From: Rhodococcus sp. IITR03
GTDB lineage: Bacteria; Actinomycetota; Actinomycetes; Mycobacteriales; Mycobacteriaceae
Assembly (NCBI GenBank): GCA_001017865.1
Contig: LATQ01000001.1
Coordinates: forward strand, 857,669 to 864,962
Length of the DNA stretch: 7,294 nt
Reading direction: 5' to 3'
Part shown: positions 1-6,469 of the stretch, in pieces
Position numbering within the stretch: position 1 is the first letter of the stretch
How the letters are laid out: every line of letters starts with the position of its first letter
Program-made: the position numbers and the translations under genes
The notes under the pieces: generated by a model
What the model saw: the letters and a program-made list of their open reading frames with translations, nothing else
What the model was told of the DNA's origin: nothing
Databases searched by the model: none

Positions 1-93
1 GGCTCGGTGACGTCGCCGCCGAAGCCGGCTTCGGCACCTTCCCGGCGCGCCACCGAAACTCCCTTCAATCTCGTCCTCGAAGCACGCCCCTGA
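1..93 (+). CDS. SAM-dependent methyltransferase, C-terminal end (partial, frameshifted)
   Basis: This is the last part of a gene that starts before the window. Reading from base 3 gives LGDVAAEAGFGTF; from base 43, one frame over, it continues RRATETPFNLVLEARP and stops at TGA 91-93. Joined, AAEAGF...RRATETPFNLVLEARP matches the usual C-terminal strand and tail of class I methyltransferases of the actinobacterial type that often carry an N-terminal winged helix. The join needs one extra C removed from the CCC run at 41-43. The substrate cannot be told from this tail. It is followed by a strong hairpin (118-151) and then the HNH gene on the same strand. The family call rests on about 30 residues, so it is moderate. 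Confidence 0.55.
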   Translation, partial: GSVTSPPKPASAPSRRATETPFNLVLEARP

Positions 94-117
94 GTCACTC
101 GTCGGCACACCGGATCG

Positions 118-151
118 GGCCCATCGGCGACCCCGGCGGCGCCGATGGGCC
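118..151 (+). terminator. 12-bp perfect inverted repeat between methyltransferase and HNH genes
   Basis: GGCCCATCGGCG (118-129) pairs perfectly with CGCCGATGGGCC (140-151) around a 10-nt loop. It lies 25 bases after the methyltransferase stop and has no T-run after it, as is common for actinobacterial terminators. It buries the ATG at 145, which argues that the HNH gene starts at 163. It could also be a translation-control hairpin for the HNH gene. Confidence 0.5.
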
Positions 152-162
152 ACGATCGAAGG

Positions 163-528
163 ATGGACCGCGTCACCCGACTCTCGCTCGCCCTCGACCG
201 TCAGGAGGGGCGGTGCCTGTGGTGCGGACGGGAGTTCGGGCGGTTGATCACCCCGACCACCGATCATCTGGTGCCGCGGCTGAAGGGCGGGCCGAGTATC
301 ACCGCCAACGAGGTCGCCGCGTGCCGACGCTGCAACGCCGACCGCGGACACGTCGCGCCGGTCGAATGGCTCGACCGGTGCCGGCAGCGCGACGGCTGGA
401 CGCCCGACGAGAAGCTGCTGACGCGACTGCTCGAGGAACTCGCCGACGAACTCGTCCGGGTCGGTGGCCATCGTCGTGCCCGGGACTATCTGTCCGCACA
501 GTTGCGGCGGTTGCGGCGACCGTCGTGA
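163..528 (+). CDS. HNH endonuclease family protein
   Basis: A small nuclease-fold protein of about 121 residues. Visible in order: a first zinc pair CLWC near residues 18-21, the TTDHLVPRLKGGPS motif holding the catalytic His, the downstream Asn in NEV, a second zinc pair CRRC followed by N, then a helical, charged C-terminus rich in Leu and Arg (LLTRLLEELADELV...LSAQLRRLRRPS). This is the Cys4 HNH type (CxxC...DH...N...CxxC), common as a stand-alone gene in Mycobacteriales. An in-frame ATG at 145 adds six residues but sits inside a perfect 12-bp hairpin. The ATG at 163 has AAGG directly before it, too close for a good ribosome site, so the start is not certain. It is one of the few genes here intact as written. 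The target DNA is unknown; it may be a host repair-type nuclease or a mobile-element relic. Confidence 0.85.
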   Translation: MDRVTRLSLALDRQEGRCLWCGREFGRLITPTTDHLVPRLKGGPSITANEVAACRRCNADRGHVAPVEWLDRCRQRDGWTPDEKLLTRLLEELADELVRVGGHRRARDYLSAQLRRLRRPS

Positions 529-559
529 CACCGGTGAACCGAGTTCCCGTGCACCGCGA

Positions 560-582
560 TCAATACGTCACAGTGACGTTTC
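560..582. promoter_or_regulatory. Palindromic operator-like site, copy A
   Basis: The core ACGTCACAGTGACGT (565-579) is a perfect palindrome around a central A. Together with its flanks, the 23-bp stretch matches, in inverted orientation, the site at 829-851 in 22 of 23 positions. The form (two 7-bp arms, one central base) fits a TetR-like dimer operator; that is an inference. It overlaps the stop codon of the minus-strand gene at 568-741 and lies 31 bp past the HNH stop. Confidence 0.5.
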
Positions 583-741
583 AGGGCCGGTCGTCCGGAG
601 GGGAGAAGGGGAGTCCACGCCATCGACCCGACGGAACGCGACCCGCAGAAGAGTCAGGACGACCGCGATACCCCGGGGATCGAACGGGACGATGGTGATC
701 ACGAAGACCACCCAGAAGCGCAGGAGCCGTGGTTGCGTCAC
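568..741 (-). CDS. Small hypothetical membrane protein (57 aa)
   Basis: GTG at 741-739 is preceded by GGGAGG with a 6-nt gap, an excellent ribosome site. The frame runs 57 codons to TGA at 570-568. The protein begins MTQPRLLRFWVVFVIT and continues IVPFDPRGIAVVLTLLRVAF. Residues about 6-35 are strongly hydrophobic with a Pro-Phe-Asp-Pro-Arg-Gly turn in the middle, so it is one membrane span or a short hairpin. A basic patch and a polar tail (RRVDGVDSPSPLRTTGPETSL) follow. I do not recognise the family. It converges with the HNH gene. Palindromes lie at both ends: copy B about 90 bp upstream of the start, copy A across the stop. Given the indel rate in this window, the C-terminus may be misread. 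Confidence 0.55.
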   Translation of the reverse strand: MTQPRLLRFWVVFVITIVPFDPRGIAVVLTLLRVAFRRVDGVDSPSPLRTTGPETSL

Positions 742-772
742 GGTCGACCTCCCGGATCGCGTCGTCCCTGCC

Positions 773-791
773 GCGCCGATGGAATCGGCGC
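773..791 (-). promoter_or_regulatory. Tight GC-rich hairpin in the leader of the small membrane-protein gene
   Basis: GCGCCGAT (773-780) and ATCGGCGC (784-791) form a perfect 8-bp stem with a 3-nt loop. It lies 32 bases before the GTG at 741 and between that start and palindrome B, so it would be in the 5' leader of a transcript starting near the palindrome. It may be an attenuator, an RNA-stabilising stem, or a terminator for something further upstream. No T-run follows on either strand. Confidence 0.4.
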
Positions 792-828
792 AGATTCACG
801 TTCACCGCAGGACCGCGGAGCCCATATG

Positions 829-851
829 GAAACGTCACTGTGACGTTTTGA
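829..851. promoter_or_regulatory. Palindromic operator-like site, copy B
   Basis: AAACGTCACTGTGACGTTT (830-848) is a perfect 19-bp palindrome around a central T. It is the inverted counterpart of the site at 560-582 (22 of 23 positions alike). It sits about 90 bp upstream of the small membrane-protein start at 741, a sensible place for a repressor or activator site. No regulator gene that would bind it is visible in the window. Confidence 0.55.
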
Positions 852-1092
852 CGGCGGTTGAGCGGACGAGCAGGGGACGAGGGCGGCAGGCCCGGAAGGT
901 CACCTCGGCGCCGAAGCGGCAGACGGGCGCGAGGCGGCGGCCCCGGGCGGACCACAGGCCGTGGATCAGGTCGGCGCGGGCCGGCCATGGCAGATGCGTG
1001 GCAGTTCGGATGCCGGGAGCGAGTCGGTGCGGGATTGTTCGCATGCCGCGGGATGCAAGGGAGCAACACGCGATAGACGACATGTCGCACAA
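835..1092 (-). CDS. Doubtful small ORF, unrecognised
   Basis: An open frame of 85 codons from TTG 1092 (or 69-70 codons from an internal ATG near 1044) to TGA 837-835, where the stop falls inside palindrome B. The middle part (LPWPARADLIHGLWSARGRRLAPVC) has G/C-rich third positions as in real genes here. But no ribosome site precedes either start, the ends are rich in Cys, Arg and Ser, and I recognise no family. It may be a chance frame or part of a gene broken by an indel. Confidence 0.15.
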   Translation of the reverse strand: MCDMSSIACCSLASRGMRTIPHRLAPGIRTATHLPWPARADLIHGLWSARGRRLAPVCRFGAEVTFRACRPRPLLVRSTAVKTSQ

Positions 1093-1117
1093 CGCGAGGC
1101 AGTGACGCGAGGCAGTG
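1092..1117. repeat. 13-bp perfect tandem duplication
   Basis: ACGCGAGGCAGTG occurs twice in direct succession (1092-1104 and 1105-1117) in non-coding sequence. This is either a slippage duplication or a pair of direct-repeat binding sites. No function can be assigned. Confidence 0.7.
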
Positions 1118-1200
1118 CACGCAACGACGCCGCAGAGACAAGAATCCGGACGCCCGTCGGAACCTCGGATTATCAGCGCGGAACCCCAGGTCGCGGCGTG

Positions 1201-1240
1201 TATCGAAATTGCCGATAATCTACATTATGTTAACTAGAGT
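1201..1240 (+). promoter_or_regulatory. AT-rich promoter-like island
   Basis: A sudden AT-rich stretch in GC-rich surroundings. It contains an inverted repeat TATCG-N7-CGATA (1201-1217), a second pair GATTATC (1168-1174) and GATAATC (1214-1220), and a possible promoter TTGCCG (1209-1214), 16 nt, TAACTA (1231-1236) on the + strand. The only following frame is a 54-codon one from ATG 1227 with no recognisable product and no clear ribosome site, so the target gene is unknown. Confidence 0.25.
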
Positions 1241-1650
1241 GAAATCGGACCTCCTCCGGCCAGGTGCGGCAAGGGCGTTCGAGACATTCGGAGCTCCCTG
1301 GTTCGACCCGGATCGATACGATGGGTCCCACCTGTCACCCGGCCTCCGACCCGAGGCCGGCTCGCCTCCGGACCGAACCCCGCCGCCGTAACCCGCCGGC
1401 GCCCGTACCGGATCGAGCCACCGATCCGTTCGACGCGCGTTCGGCTGCTCATGCATCGGTGCCATGCTGCAGCGACGCGCACACTGCAACGACTCACGGT
1501 TCGCCGATGCGGCGTTGCGACAGCACCGTGTCGTCGTCGCGTGCATGTTGTGCGCACTGGATCGCGCGGACGATGCGCATGCTGGTGGTGTGAGATCATC
1601 CCGTCCCCCGGGGTGCCGCGACCACCGATCACCCCTTCTCGCCTCTTCCA
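1241..1650. other. Stretch without a recognisable gene
   Basis: No frame on either strand gives a recognisable protein, a convincing start with a ribosome site, or steady codon bias. Frames here are rich in Arg, Pro, Ser and Cys, as chance frames are in high-GC DNA. The only clear structure is the hairpin at 1339-1360. Because neighbouring genes are broken by one-base indels, a short gene could be hidden here. Confidence 0.5.
1339..1360. terminator. Candidate GC hairpin
   Basis: CCGGCCTC (1339-1346) and GAGGCCGG (1353-1360) form a perfect 8-bp stem with a 6-nt loop. It lacks a T-run on either side. It could end transcripts coming leftward from the operon (whose last stop is at 1904) or rightward from the 1201-1240 island. 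The assignment is tentative. Confidence 0.3.
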
Positions 1651-1725
1651 CATTTGATGGATAATCACCGTTATCCATGAATCATGTTGGTAATCAACAA
1701 ATTTCACGTACACAGAAGTGAACGG
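1651..1725. promoter_or_regulatory. AT-rich regulatory island with stacked inverted repeats
   Basis: A 75-bp AT-rich island holds three inverted repeats: ATGGATAA-N6-TTATCCAT (1657-1678, perfect 8-bp arms), TGTTG-N5-CAACA (1685-1699) and TTCAC-N10-GTGAA (1703-1722). On the minus strand, TTGATT then 16 nt then GATAAC resembles a promoter and overlaps the first palindrome. This looks like a regulator-controlled promoter, but no gene is recognisable on either side (leftward to 1209, rightward to 1903). It is 180 bp beyond the TAXI stop. Confidence 0.4.
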
Positions 1726-1903
1726 TTCCATTGTGCCCCGCGCATGTCCCCTCCACAGCCGATCCGGTCCCGATCTCCTCGAACCTCGAGGGCGAGCCCG
1801 ATCTCCGCACTGCATCCCCACGACACCAGCGCATGCCTTCCACCCGACTATCTGCCCTTGGGACGGCACAATTCGGGTCCTTCTCCCCTGCCGCCCCGTC
1901 TCG

Positions 1904-2836
1904 TCAGCCGTGATGGCGCCGGTACGCGGCCACCGCTCCCGGATGCAGCGGGACATCGGCGGTGACGATCAGCGATTGCCGGTCGAGGAACTGGCTGCCG
2001 GTGGCCTGGGCCGGCACGAGTTCGGAGGCGTGGTCGACGAGCAGATCGACCAGCGCAGCGGCGGCCTCGTCCGACACCGAGGCGCCGGCGAGCAGCAGAT
2101 TGCCCAAGCCGATGGTGGCGACGGCGTCCGGCTGCCCGTACGTTCCGGGCTGGATGAGGACCGGTTCGTAACGCGGACCGAATCGCGCCCGCAGCGGTTC
2201 GAGGAGCACGGACAGATCGATCAGCCGCAGCGGAACACCCACGTTCGCGAACGACGGGGTGGGAACACCGCCCGCCCACAGGACGGCGTCGATCTCGCCG
2301 TCCACCAGCGCGCGACCGGCGTCGGCCATCGACAGGTGCACGCGGGTGACGGTTCCCGGCTCGGCGAGCCCGGCGACGTCGAGGATGCGTTCGCCGGTGA
2401 ATTCGGCACCCGATCCGGGAGCGCCGAGGCTGATCCGTGCGCCCCGAAGCTGGGCGATCTCACGGATCGGCGAGTCTGCGCGCACGGCCAACTGCATGTA
2501 ATTCTCGTAGACCCGCCCGATCGCCGTGAACTGCGCGCCCTCGTCGTGGGCACGCACCGCGACGTCGGTGAGGGTCAGCGCCAGCTCCGCGTCCCCTGCC
2601 GTCAGCGCGGCGAGATTGGTGACCGATCCCGGGGTGCGTTCCGGCACGACCGCGATGGGAAGACCCGCCCGGTCGGCGGCGGCGGCGGTGAGTTCCGCGA
2701 ACTCCCAGAAGAACCCGCCCTCCTCCCCTGCCGCCAGGATCAGTTCCTCACGCTCACCGGTGCGCGTGCAGCCGGCGACGGCTCCGCCCACCGCCAGCAA
2801 CGCGACGGACCGCAGGAGATCACGGCGGGTGATCAT
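1904..2836 (-). CDS. TAXI family TRAP-type solute-binding lipoprotein (orphan)
   Basis: A 310-residue extracytoplasmic binding protein, intact as written and of usual family length. The N-terminus MITRRDLLRSVALLAVGG has a twin-arginine pair (residues 4-5) and a lipobox VAGC ending at Cys23, so it is a Tat- or Sec-exported lipoprotein anchored outside the membrane. The mature part shows the TAXI pattern: LILAAGEEGGFFWEFAELTAA near the start, then NLAALTAGDAELALTLTDVA, and a GAPGSGAEFTGERIL loop that usually contacts the ligand carboxylate. The gene overlaps the kinase stop by 4 nt (ATGA), with GGAGG at 2841-2845 inside the kinase gene, so the two are translationally coupled. TAXI proteins normally feed a DctM-type TRAP permease; none is present. 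With a kinase next door and a carrier first in the operon, it probably acts as a periplasm-side sensor subunit, as proposed for TctC-like proteins. Organic-acid binding is inferred. Confidence 0.9.
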   Translation of the reverse strand: MITRRDLLRSVALLAVGGAVAGCTRTGEREELILAAGEEGGFFWEFAELTAAAADRAGLPIAVVPERTPGSVTNLAALTAGDAELALTLTDVAVRAHDEGAQFTAIGRVYENYMQLAVRADSPIREIAQLRGARISLGAPGSGAEFTGERILDVAGLAEPGTVTRVHLSMADAGRALVDGEIDAVLWAGGVPTPSFANVGVPLRLIDLSVLLEPLRARFGPRYEPVLIQPGTYGQPDAVATIGLGNLLLAGASVSDEAAAALVDLLVDHASELVPAQATGSQFLDRQSLIVTADVPLHPGAVAAYRRHHG

Positions 2837-4255
2837 GATGCCTCCGCGCGGGAGTCGGCGGGCAGTGTCAGGGTGACGGCGAGTCCGTGCGGAACGGCTG
2901 CGGCGAGGTCGAGGGTGCCGCCGCCGCTCTCGACGAGCGCGACTGCGATGGACAGCCCGAGGCCGGTGCCGGGCCCGTCGGCTCCGGACCCGCGGAAGAA
3001 CCGGGAGGTGAGGGCGCCGAGCTCGTCAGGTGCGACTCCAGCGCCGTCGTCCTCGACGCGGATCCGGATCATCCCGCCGTGGTGTCGGGTGGTGATGCGG
3101 ACCCCGGTGGCCGCGCGGGCGTACTTGCTCGCGTTGCTGAGCAGCACGTCGAGCACCTGGGCGAGGTGGTCGGCGGAGAAGCAGGCGTGCAGGCGCTGTT
3201 CGGATGGTTCGTCACGGTGACGGTCATGCCGGTCTCGGCCAGGGCATCGGACCAGGCGTCCACACGGTCGGCGACGACGACACCGACATCGCACCCGTCG
3301 TGCCCTTCGGTGTCCGTGGTGTCGATGGGTGATTCTGCGGTGGCGAGGGCGAGCAGACCGTCGAGGATGCCGCCGAGCCGGTCGACTTCGACGGCCGTCC
3401 GCCGGTAGGTCTCCGCGCCGGCGGCGGCGACGTGCGGTTCGAGGGAGTCGAGCCGGATGTGCAGGGCGGCGAGCGGGTTCCGGAGTCGGTGCGCGGTGTC
3501 GGCGATGAGTTGCTTCTGGGCGCGGGTGGACGTGCGGACGGCCTCGGACATGGTGTCGAAGGCTGTGTGAGTTCCCGTGCCTCCGGTGGACCGTGATACC
3601 GGACCGAGACGGTGGCGTCGCCGGTCCGTGAGCGTGGATACAGCGCCGGGACGCTGTCGGTGAGCGCCGCGACCGCGCGGTGAGCGCGGTGAGCGGGCGG
3701 ACCGTCCACCGCGACAGGGCGATCGCGAGGATCGTGACGAGCGCAAGGGCCGCTGCCGCCCCGGTGACGATGAGCAGCCACGAGGTGCGGATGTCGTGGC
3801 GGGCGGCGTCGGTGGACACGTCGACGACGACGGCTCCTTCGACAGGGCGCCGGTGCCCACCGGCACGGCGAGCAGGACCGCTGCGGGGACCACGGGGTCA
3901 GCGGACCGCCTATGCCCTGTTTCTGGTTGCGCAGACCGGCGGTGATCGCCTCCGGCACACCGGGGTCGGTCGGGGTCAGGTCCGCACTCGCGCGGGGTGC
4001 GCCGCGCGCGTCGACGATCAGCACGCCTTCGTCGTAGAGCCGGTGGTAGCGGGTCACCTCCTCGTCGAGCAGGGCGGTGCTGCCGGGGGCGCGCATCTGG
4101 ACGGCGAGGGTGGCGAAGTGGTGGGCGTCGGCTTCCCGGTTCGCTCCCAGGACGGCGGTGCGGCCGGCGCTGGTGGCGAGGGCGAGCGGTACGGCGAAGG
4201 CGACGACGGCGACGGTCGCGAAGACGAGCAGCACCGCCAGGACTCGTCGGCGCAT
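2833..4255 (-). CDS. Sensor histidine kinase, TctE-like (five frameshifts as written)
   Basis: A membrane sensor kinase, readable only by joining three frames. The start is ATG 4255, one base after the regulator stop. Apparent single-base deletions lie near 3894, 3841, 3678, 3564 and 3214. Restoring five bases to 1423 nt gives 1428 nt, exactly 476 codons. Reconstructed order: TM1 about residues 5-28, an outer sensing domain about 30-155, TM2 (WLLIVTGAAAALALVTILAI) about 158-180, HAMP (SRWTVRPLTALT), H-box ADTAHRLRNPLAALHIRLD with phosphoacceptor His at about residue 257, N-box LLSNASKYA, G1 VEDDGAGV, F-box SRFFRGSG, G2 GPGTGLGLS. All catalytic boxes are intact, so decay is unlikely. It should pass phosphate to the regulator encoded just upstream. 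The ligand signal is probably an organic acid delivered by the TAXI lipoprotein (inference). Confidence 0.88.
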
Positions 4256-4256
4256 G

Positions 4257-4911
4257 TCAGCTGCCCCACCGGTAGCCGTAGCCGCGGATGGTGGAGATGA
4301 GTCCGGGGCGGGCGAGTTTCGCGCGCAGCCCGGTCATGTGCACGTCGAGCGACCGGGAGATCGCCACGTAGGCGTCGCCCCACACGGCGTCCATGAGTTG
4401 TTGGCGGCTGACCGCGGCGCCGGGTCGGGCGACGAGGACGGCGAGCAGGTCGAATTCCTTCGGGGTGAGGGTGACCGGTTCGCCGCCCACCTCGACTTCG
4501 CGGGCGTCGAGGTCGACGACCACGTCGCCGGCCCGGACGATGCGGGAGCCTCGGACAGCGCGTGGCGCCCGTTGGTGACGACGTCGACCGCGGGCGAGCA
4601 GTTCGGCCAGGCGGGCCGGTTTGACGAGGTAGTCGTCGGCACCGCCGCGCAGGCCGCGCACCACCGAGCGTTCGTCGCGCGCGCGTGAGGATCACGACGG
4701 GGACGTCGCTGACGGCCCGCAGTTGCCGGAGCACCTGCAGGCCGTCGGCGTCGGGCAGGCCGAGGTCGAGGATGACGACGTCGAGGTCTCGGTGGCCGAG
4801 GAGCAGGTCGGCGCCGCGCCGCATGCGGATCGGCCGGTGGCCGTGGGAGGTGAGGGCTTCGACGAGGGCGTCGCCGACTCCGTCGTCGTCCTCGACCACC
4901 GCGATCTGCAC
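4257..4911 (-). CDS. OmpR/PhoB-family response regulator (one frameshift as written)
   Basis: A DNA-binding response regulator of 217 residues after correction. GTG 4911 follows GAAAGG with a 7-nt gap and lies 15 nt after the kgtP stop. Receiver domain: acidic pocket VVEDDDG (residues 5-11), phosphoacceptor Asp49 in VILDLGLPD, Thr76 in VVILT and Lys98 in YLVKP. The frame slips in an alternating CG run (plus 4676-4685), just where TARDDERS is expected; removing one base gives 654 nt. C-terminal winged helix: GGEPVTLTPKEFDLLAVLV, then SRQQLMDAVWG, SRSLDVHMTGLRAKL and the usual end IRGYGYRW. It resembles TctD/QseB-type regulators. It is likely phosphorylated by the kinase that begins 1 nt downstream and likely controls its own operon, including the carrier. 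Confidence 0.9.
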
Positions 4912-4926
4912 GTGGTTGCCTTTCGG

Positions 4927-6293
4927 TCAGTGTCGTGAGGTGGCCAGGTCGGCGTGCTCGTCGGGGGTGTCGGTGTGGGTGCTCGTGCGGTCCAGGGGTG
5001 AGCCGTCGGAGGTCTCCCGCATGAAGAAGTACACGACGAGCGAGATGGCGATGCAGCCGGTCACGTAGTAGAAGAATAGCGATTCGTGGCCGGCGCGCTT
5101 GAGGGCGAGCGCGACGGTTTCGACGGTACCGCCGAAGATCGCGAGGGTCAGCGCGTAGGGCAGGCCGACGCCGAGCGCGCGGACCTTGGTGGGGAACAGT
5201 TCGGTCTTCACGATGGCGTTGACCGAGGTGTAGCCGGTGACGACGGTCAGGCCGAGCATCATCAACCGAACGCGATCAGCGGGTTCGTGGTGTTGCCGAG
5301 CACGGTCATCAGCGGGATGGTGAGCACGGTGCCGCCGACCCCGAAGAAGATGAGCAGTTTGCGCCGGCCGATGCGGTCCGACAGGGCACCACCGATGGGC
5401 TGCAGGACGATGAACACCAGCAGGGCAGCGAAGTTGATCCAGGCGACGGTGTCCTTGGAGATGCCGGAGGTGTTGATCATGTATTTCTGCATGTAGGTGG
5501 TGTAGGTGTAGAACGCCACGCAGCCGCCGAGGGTCAGCGCGCACACCAGCAGGCATTCGCGGGGGTACTGCAGCAGCATCCGGATGCCGCCCTGCTCGGG
5601 CTTGCCCTCCGGGAGGTCGGCGGCGCTCTTGGCCGCGACTTCCTCGGTGAACGCTTCGGATTCGTCCATGGTGCGGCGCAGCCACATCACGGCGACGGCG
5701 GCGACGGCGCCGATGACGAACGGGATGCGCCAGCCCCACGCCTGCATGGCCTCGGCGGAGAGGGTGAGCTGCAGGACGATCTGGACGCCGAGGGCGATGA
5801 GCTGGCCGGCGACGAGGGTGACGTACTGGAAGCTCGAGTAGAACCCGCGGCGTCCGGGTGAGGCGACTTCGGCGAGATAGGTGGCGCTGGTGGCGTATTC
5901 ACCACCGACGGACAGTCCCTGCATCATGCGGGCGAGGACGAGAAGAAGAGGTGCGGCGAGTCCGATGGTCGCGTAGGCGGGGGTGACGGCGACGATGAGG
6001 GAGCCGACGGCCATGACGGTGACCGACAGGGTCAGCGCCGAGCGCCGTCCGTGCCGGTCGGCGTAGCGGCCCATGATCCAGCCGCCGATCGGTCGCATGA
6101 GGAATCCCACGGCGAAGATCGCTGCGGTGGACAGCAGTTGGGCGGTGGGGTCGCCTTCGGGGAAGAATTCTTTCGCGAAGTACACGCTGAACGCGGCGTA
6201 GACGTACCAGTCGTACCACTCGATCAGGTTGCCGACCGAGCCTTTCAACACGTTGCCGATGACTCGGCGTTCGCCCGTCGAGGTGGTGCTCAC
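4927..6293 (-). CDS. kgtP: MFS transporter, MHS family, KgtP-like 2-oxoglutarate (dicarboxylate):H+ symporter (one frameshift)
   Basis: An inner-membrane carrier of 455 residues after correction (E. coli KgtP is about 430), with 12 expected membrane spans. GTG 6293 has AAAGGAG at 6306-6300, 6 nt away. Family marks: GNLIEWYDWYVYAAF near residue 21, FLMRPIGGWIMGRYADRHGRR (the loop 2-3 MFS signature), ARMMQGLSVGGEYATSATYLAEVA, GFYSSFQYVTLVAGQL, the loop 8-9 repeat GALSDRIGRRK, and ELFPTKVRALGVGLPYALTLAIFGG. These track E. coli KgtP closely along the whole length, closer than ProP or ShiA in the parts I recall. The frame breaks after LIAFG at about 5262-5267, where one missing base (GGTTG for GG-N-TTG) joins it to LMMLGLTVVTGYTSVNAIV. 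It is first in the operon with the two-component system and TAXI protein, which suggests substrate-induced uptake. The exact substrate is inferred. Confidence 0.88.
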
Positions 6294-6469
6294 CCGGGAC
6301 TCCTTTCGCTGCGTGGATCTGTGCGCTCCCCACAGTGGTTCGGGTCACAGCGGTTGCGGAAGGGTCTGTGGCGGTTCCTAACACTCCCTTAGGAATGTGG
6401 TCGGGACGGGCGGGATCGGCGTGGCGCGCGGGGTGCCGCTCCCCCGTTGTGCGGGTCGGAGGTTCTACG
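6294..6469. promoter_or_regulatory. Divergent intergenic region with candidate response-regulator sites
   Basis: This 176-bp region must hold the promoter of the leftward kgtP operon and probably that of the rightward small gene at 6470. Two structures stand out. A direct repeat CACAGTGGTT (6331-6340) and CACAGCGGTT (6346-6355) has 9 of 10 bases alike, 15 bp apart. A perfect inverted repeat TTCCTAA-N7-TTAGGAA spans 6375-6395. OmpR-family regulators usually bind direct repeats, so the first pair is the better candidate for self-control by the operon's regulator. The inverted repeat may bind a different dimer. No clear sigma-70 promoter is seen. Confidence 0.45.

Noticed and set aside
145..162. 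HNH start at ATG 145
   Set aside because: This ATG is inside a perfect 12-bp stem and has no good ribosome site. ATG 163 is preferred, though not certain.
560..851. The palindrome-bounded segment as an insertion sequence or MITE
   Set aside because: No flanking direct duplication is seen (CGCGA versus CGGCG), and the matching ends are explained mostly by their own palindromic nature. It is kept as a hypothesis only.
464..1141. Long overlapping frames on both strands (464-1105 +, 581-1141 -)
   Set aside because: They have no ribosome sites, an Arg/Pro/Ser-rich composition and no recognisable motif. One overlaps the better supported 57-aa gene, which has GGGAGG before its start.
1220..1956. 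Minus-strand frames of 152 and 240 codons
   Set aside because: They run through AT-rich regulatory DNA and show chance composition, no ribosome site and no family resemblance.
1718..3220. 500-codon open frame on the + strand
   Set aside because: It lies antisense to the TAXI and kinase genes, both strongly supported by motifs. Its product is an Arg/Gly-rich chance sequence with no domain.
2833..4255. Kinase gene as a decayed pseudogene
   Set aside because: All catalytic boxes and both membrane spans are intact, and five single-base restorations give an exact codon count, which fits read error better.
4054..4256. Extension of the regulator frame past 4257 to a stop at 4054
   Set aside because: This is the out-of-frame continuation after the indel near 4680 and is antisense-like noise over the kinase start. 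The true frame ends RGYGYRWGS at 4257.
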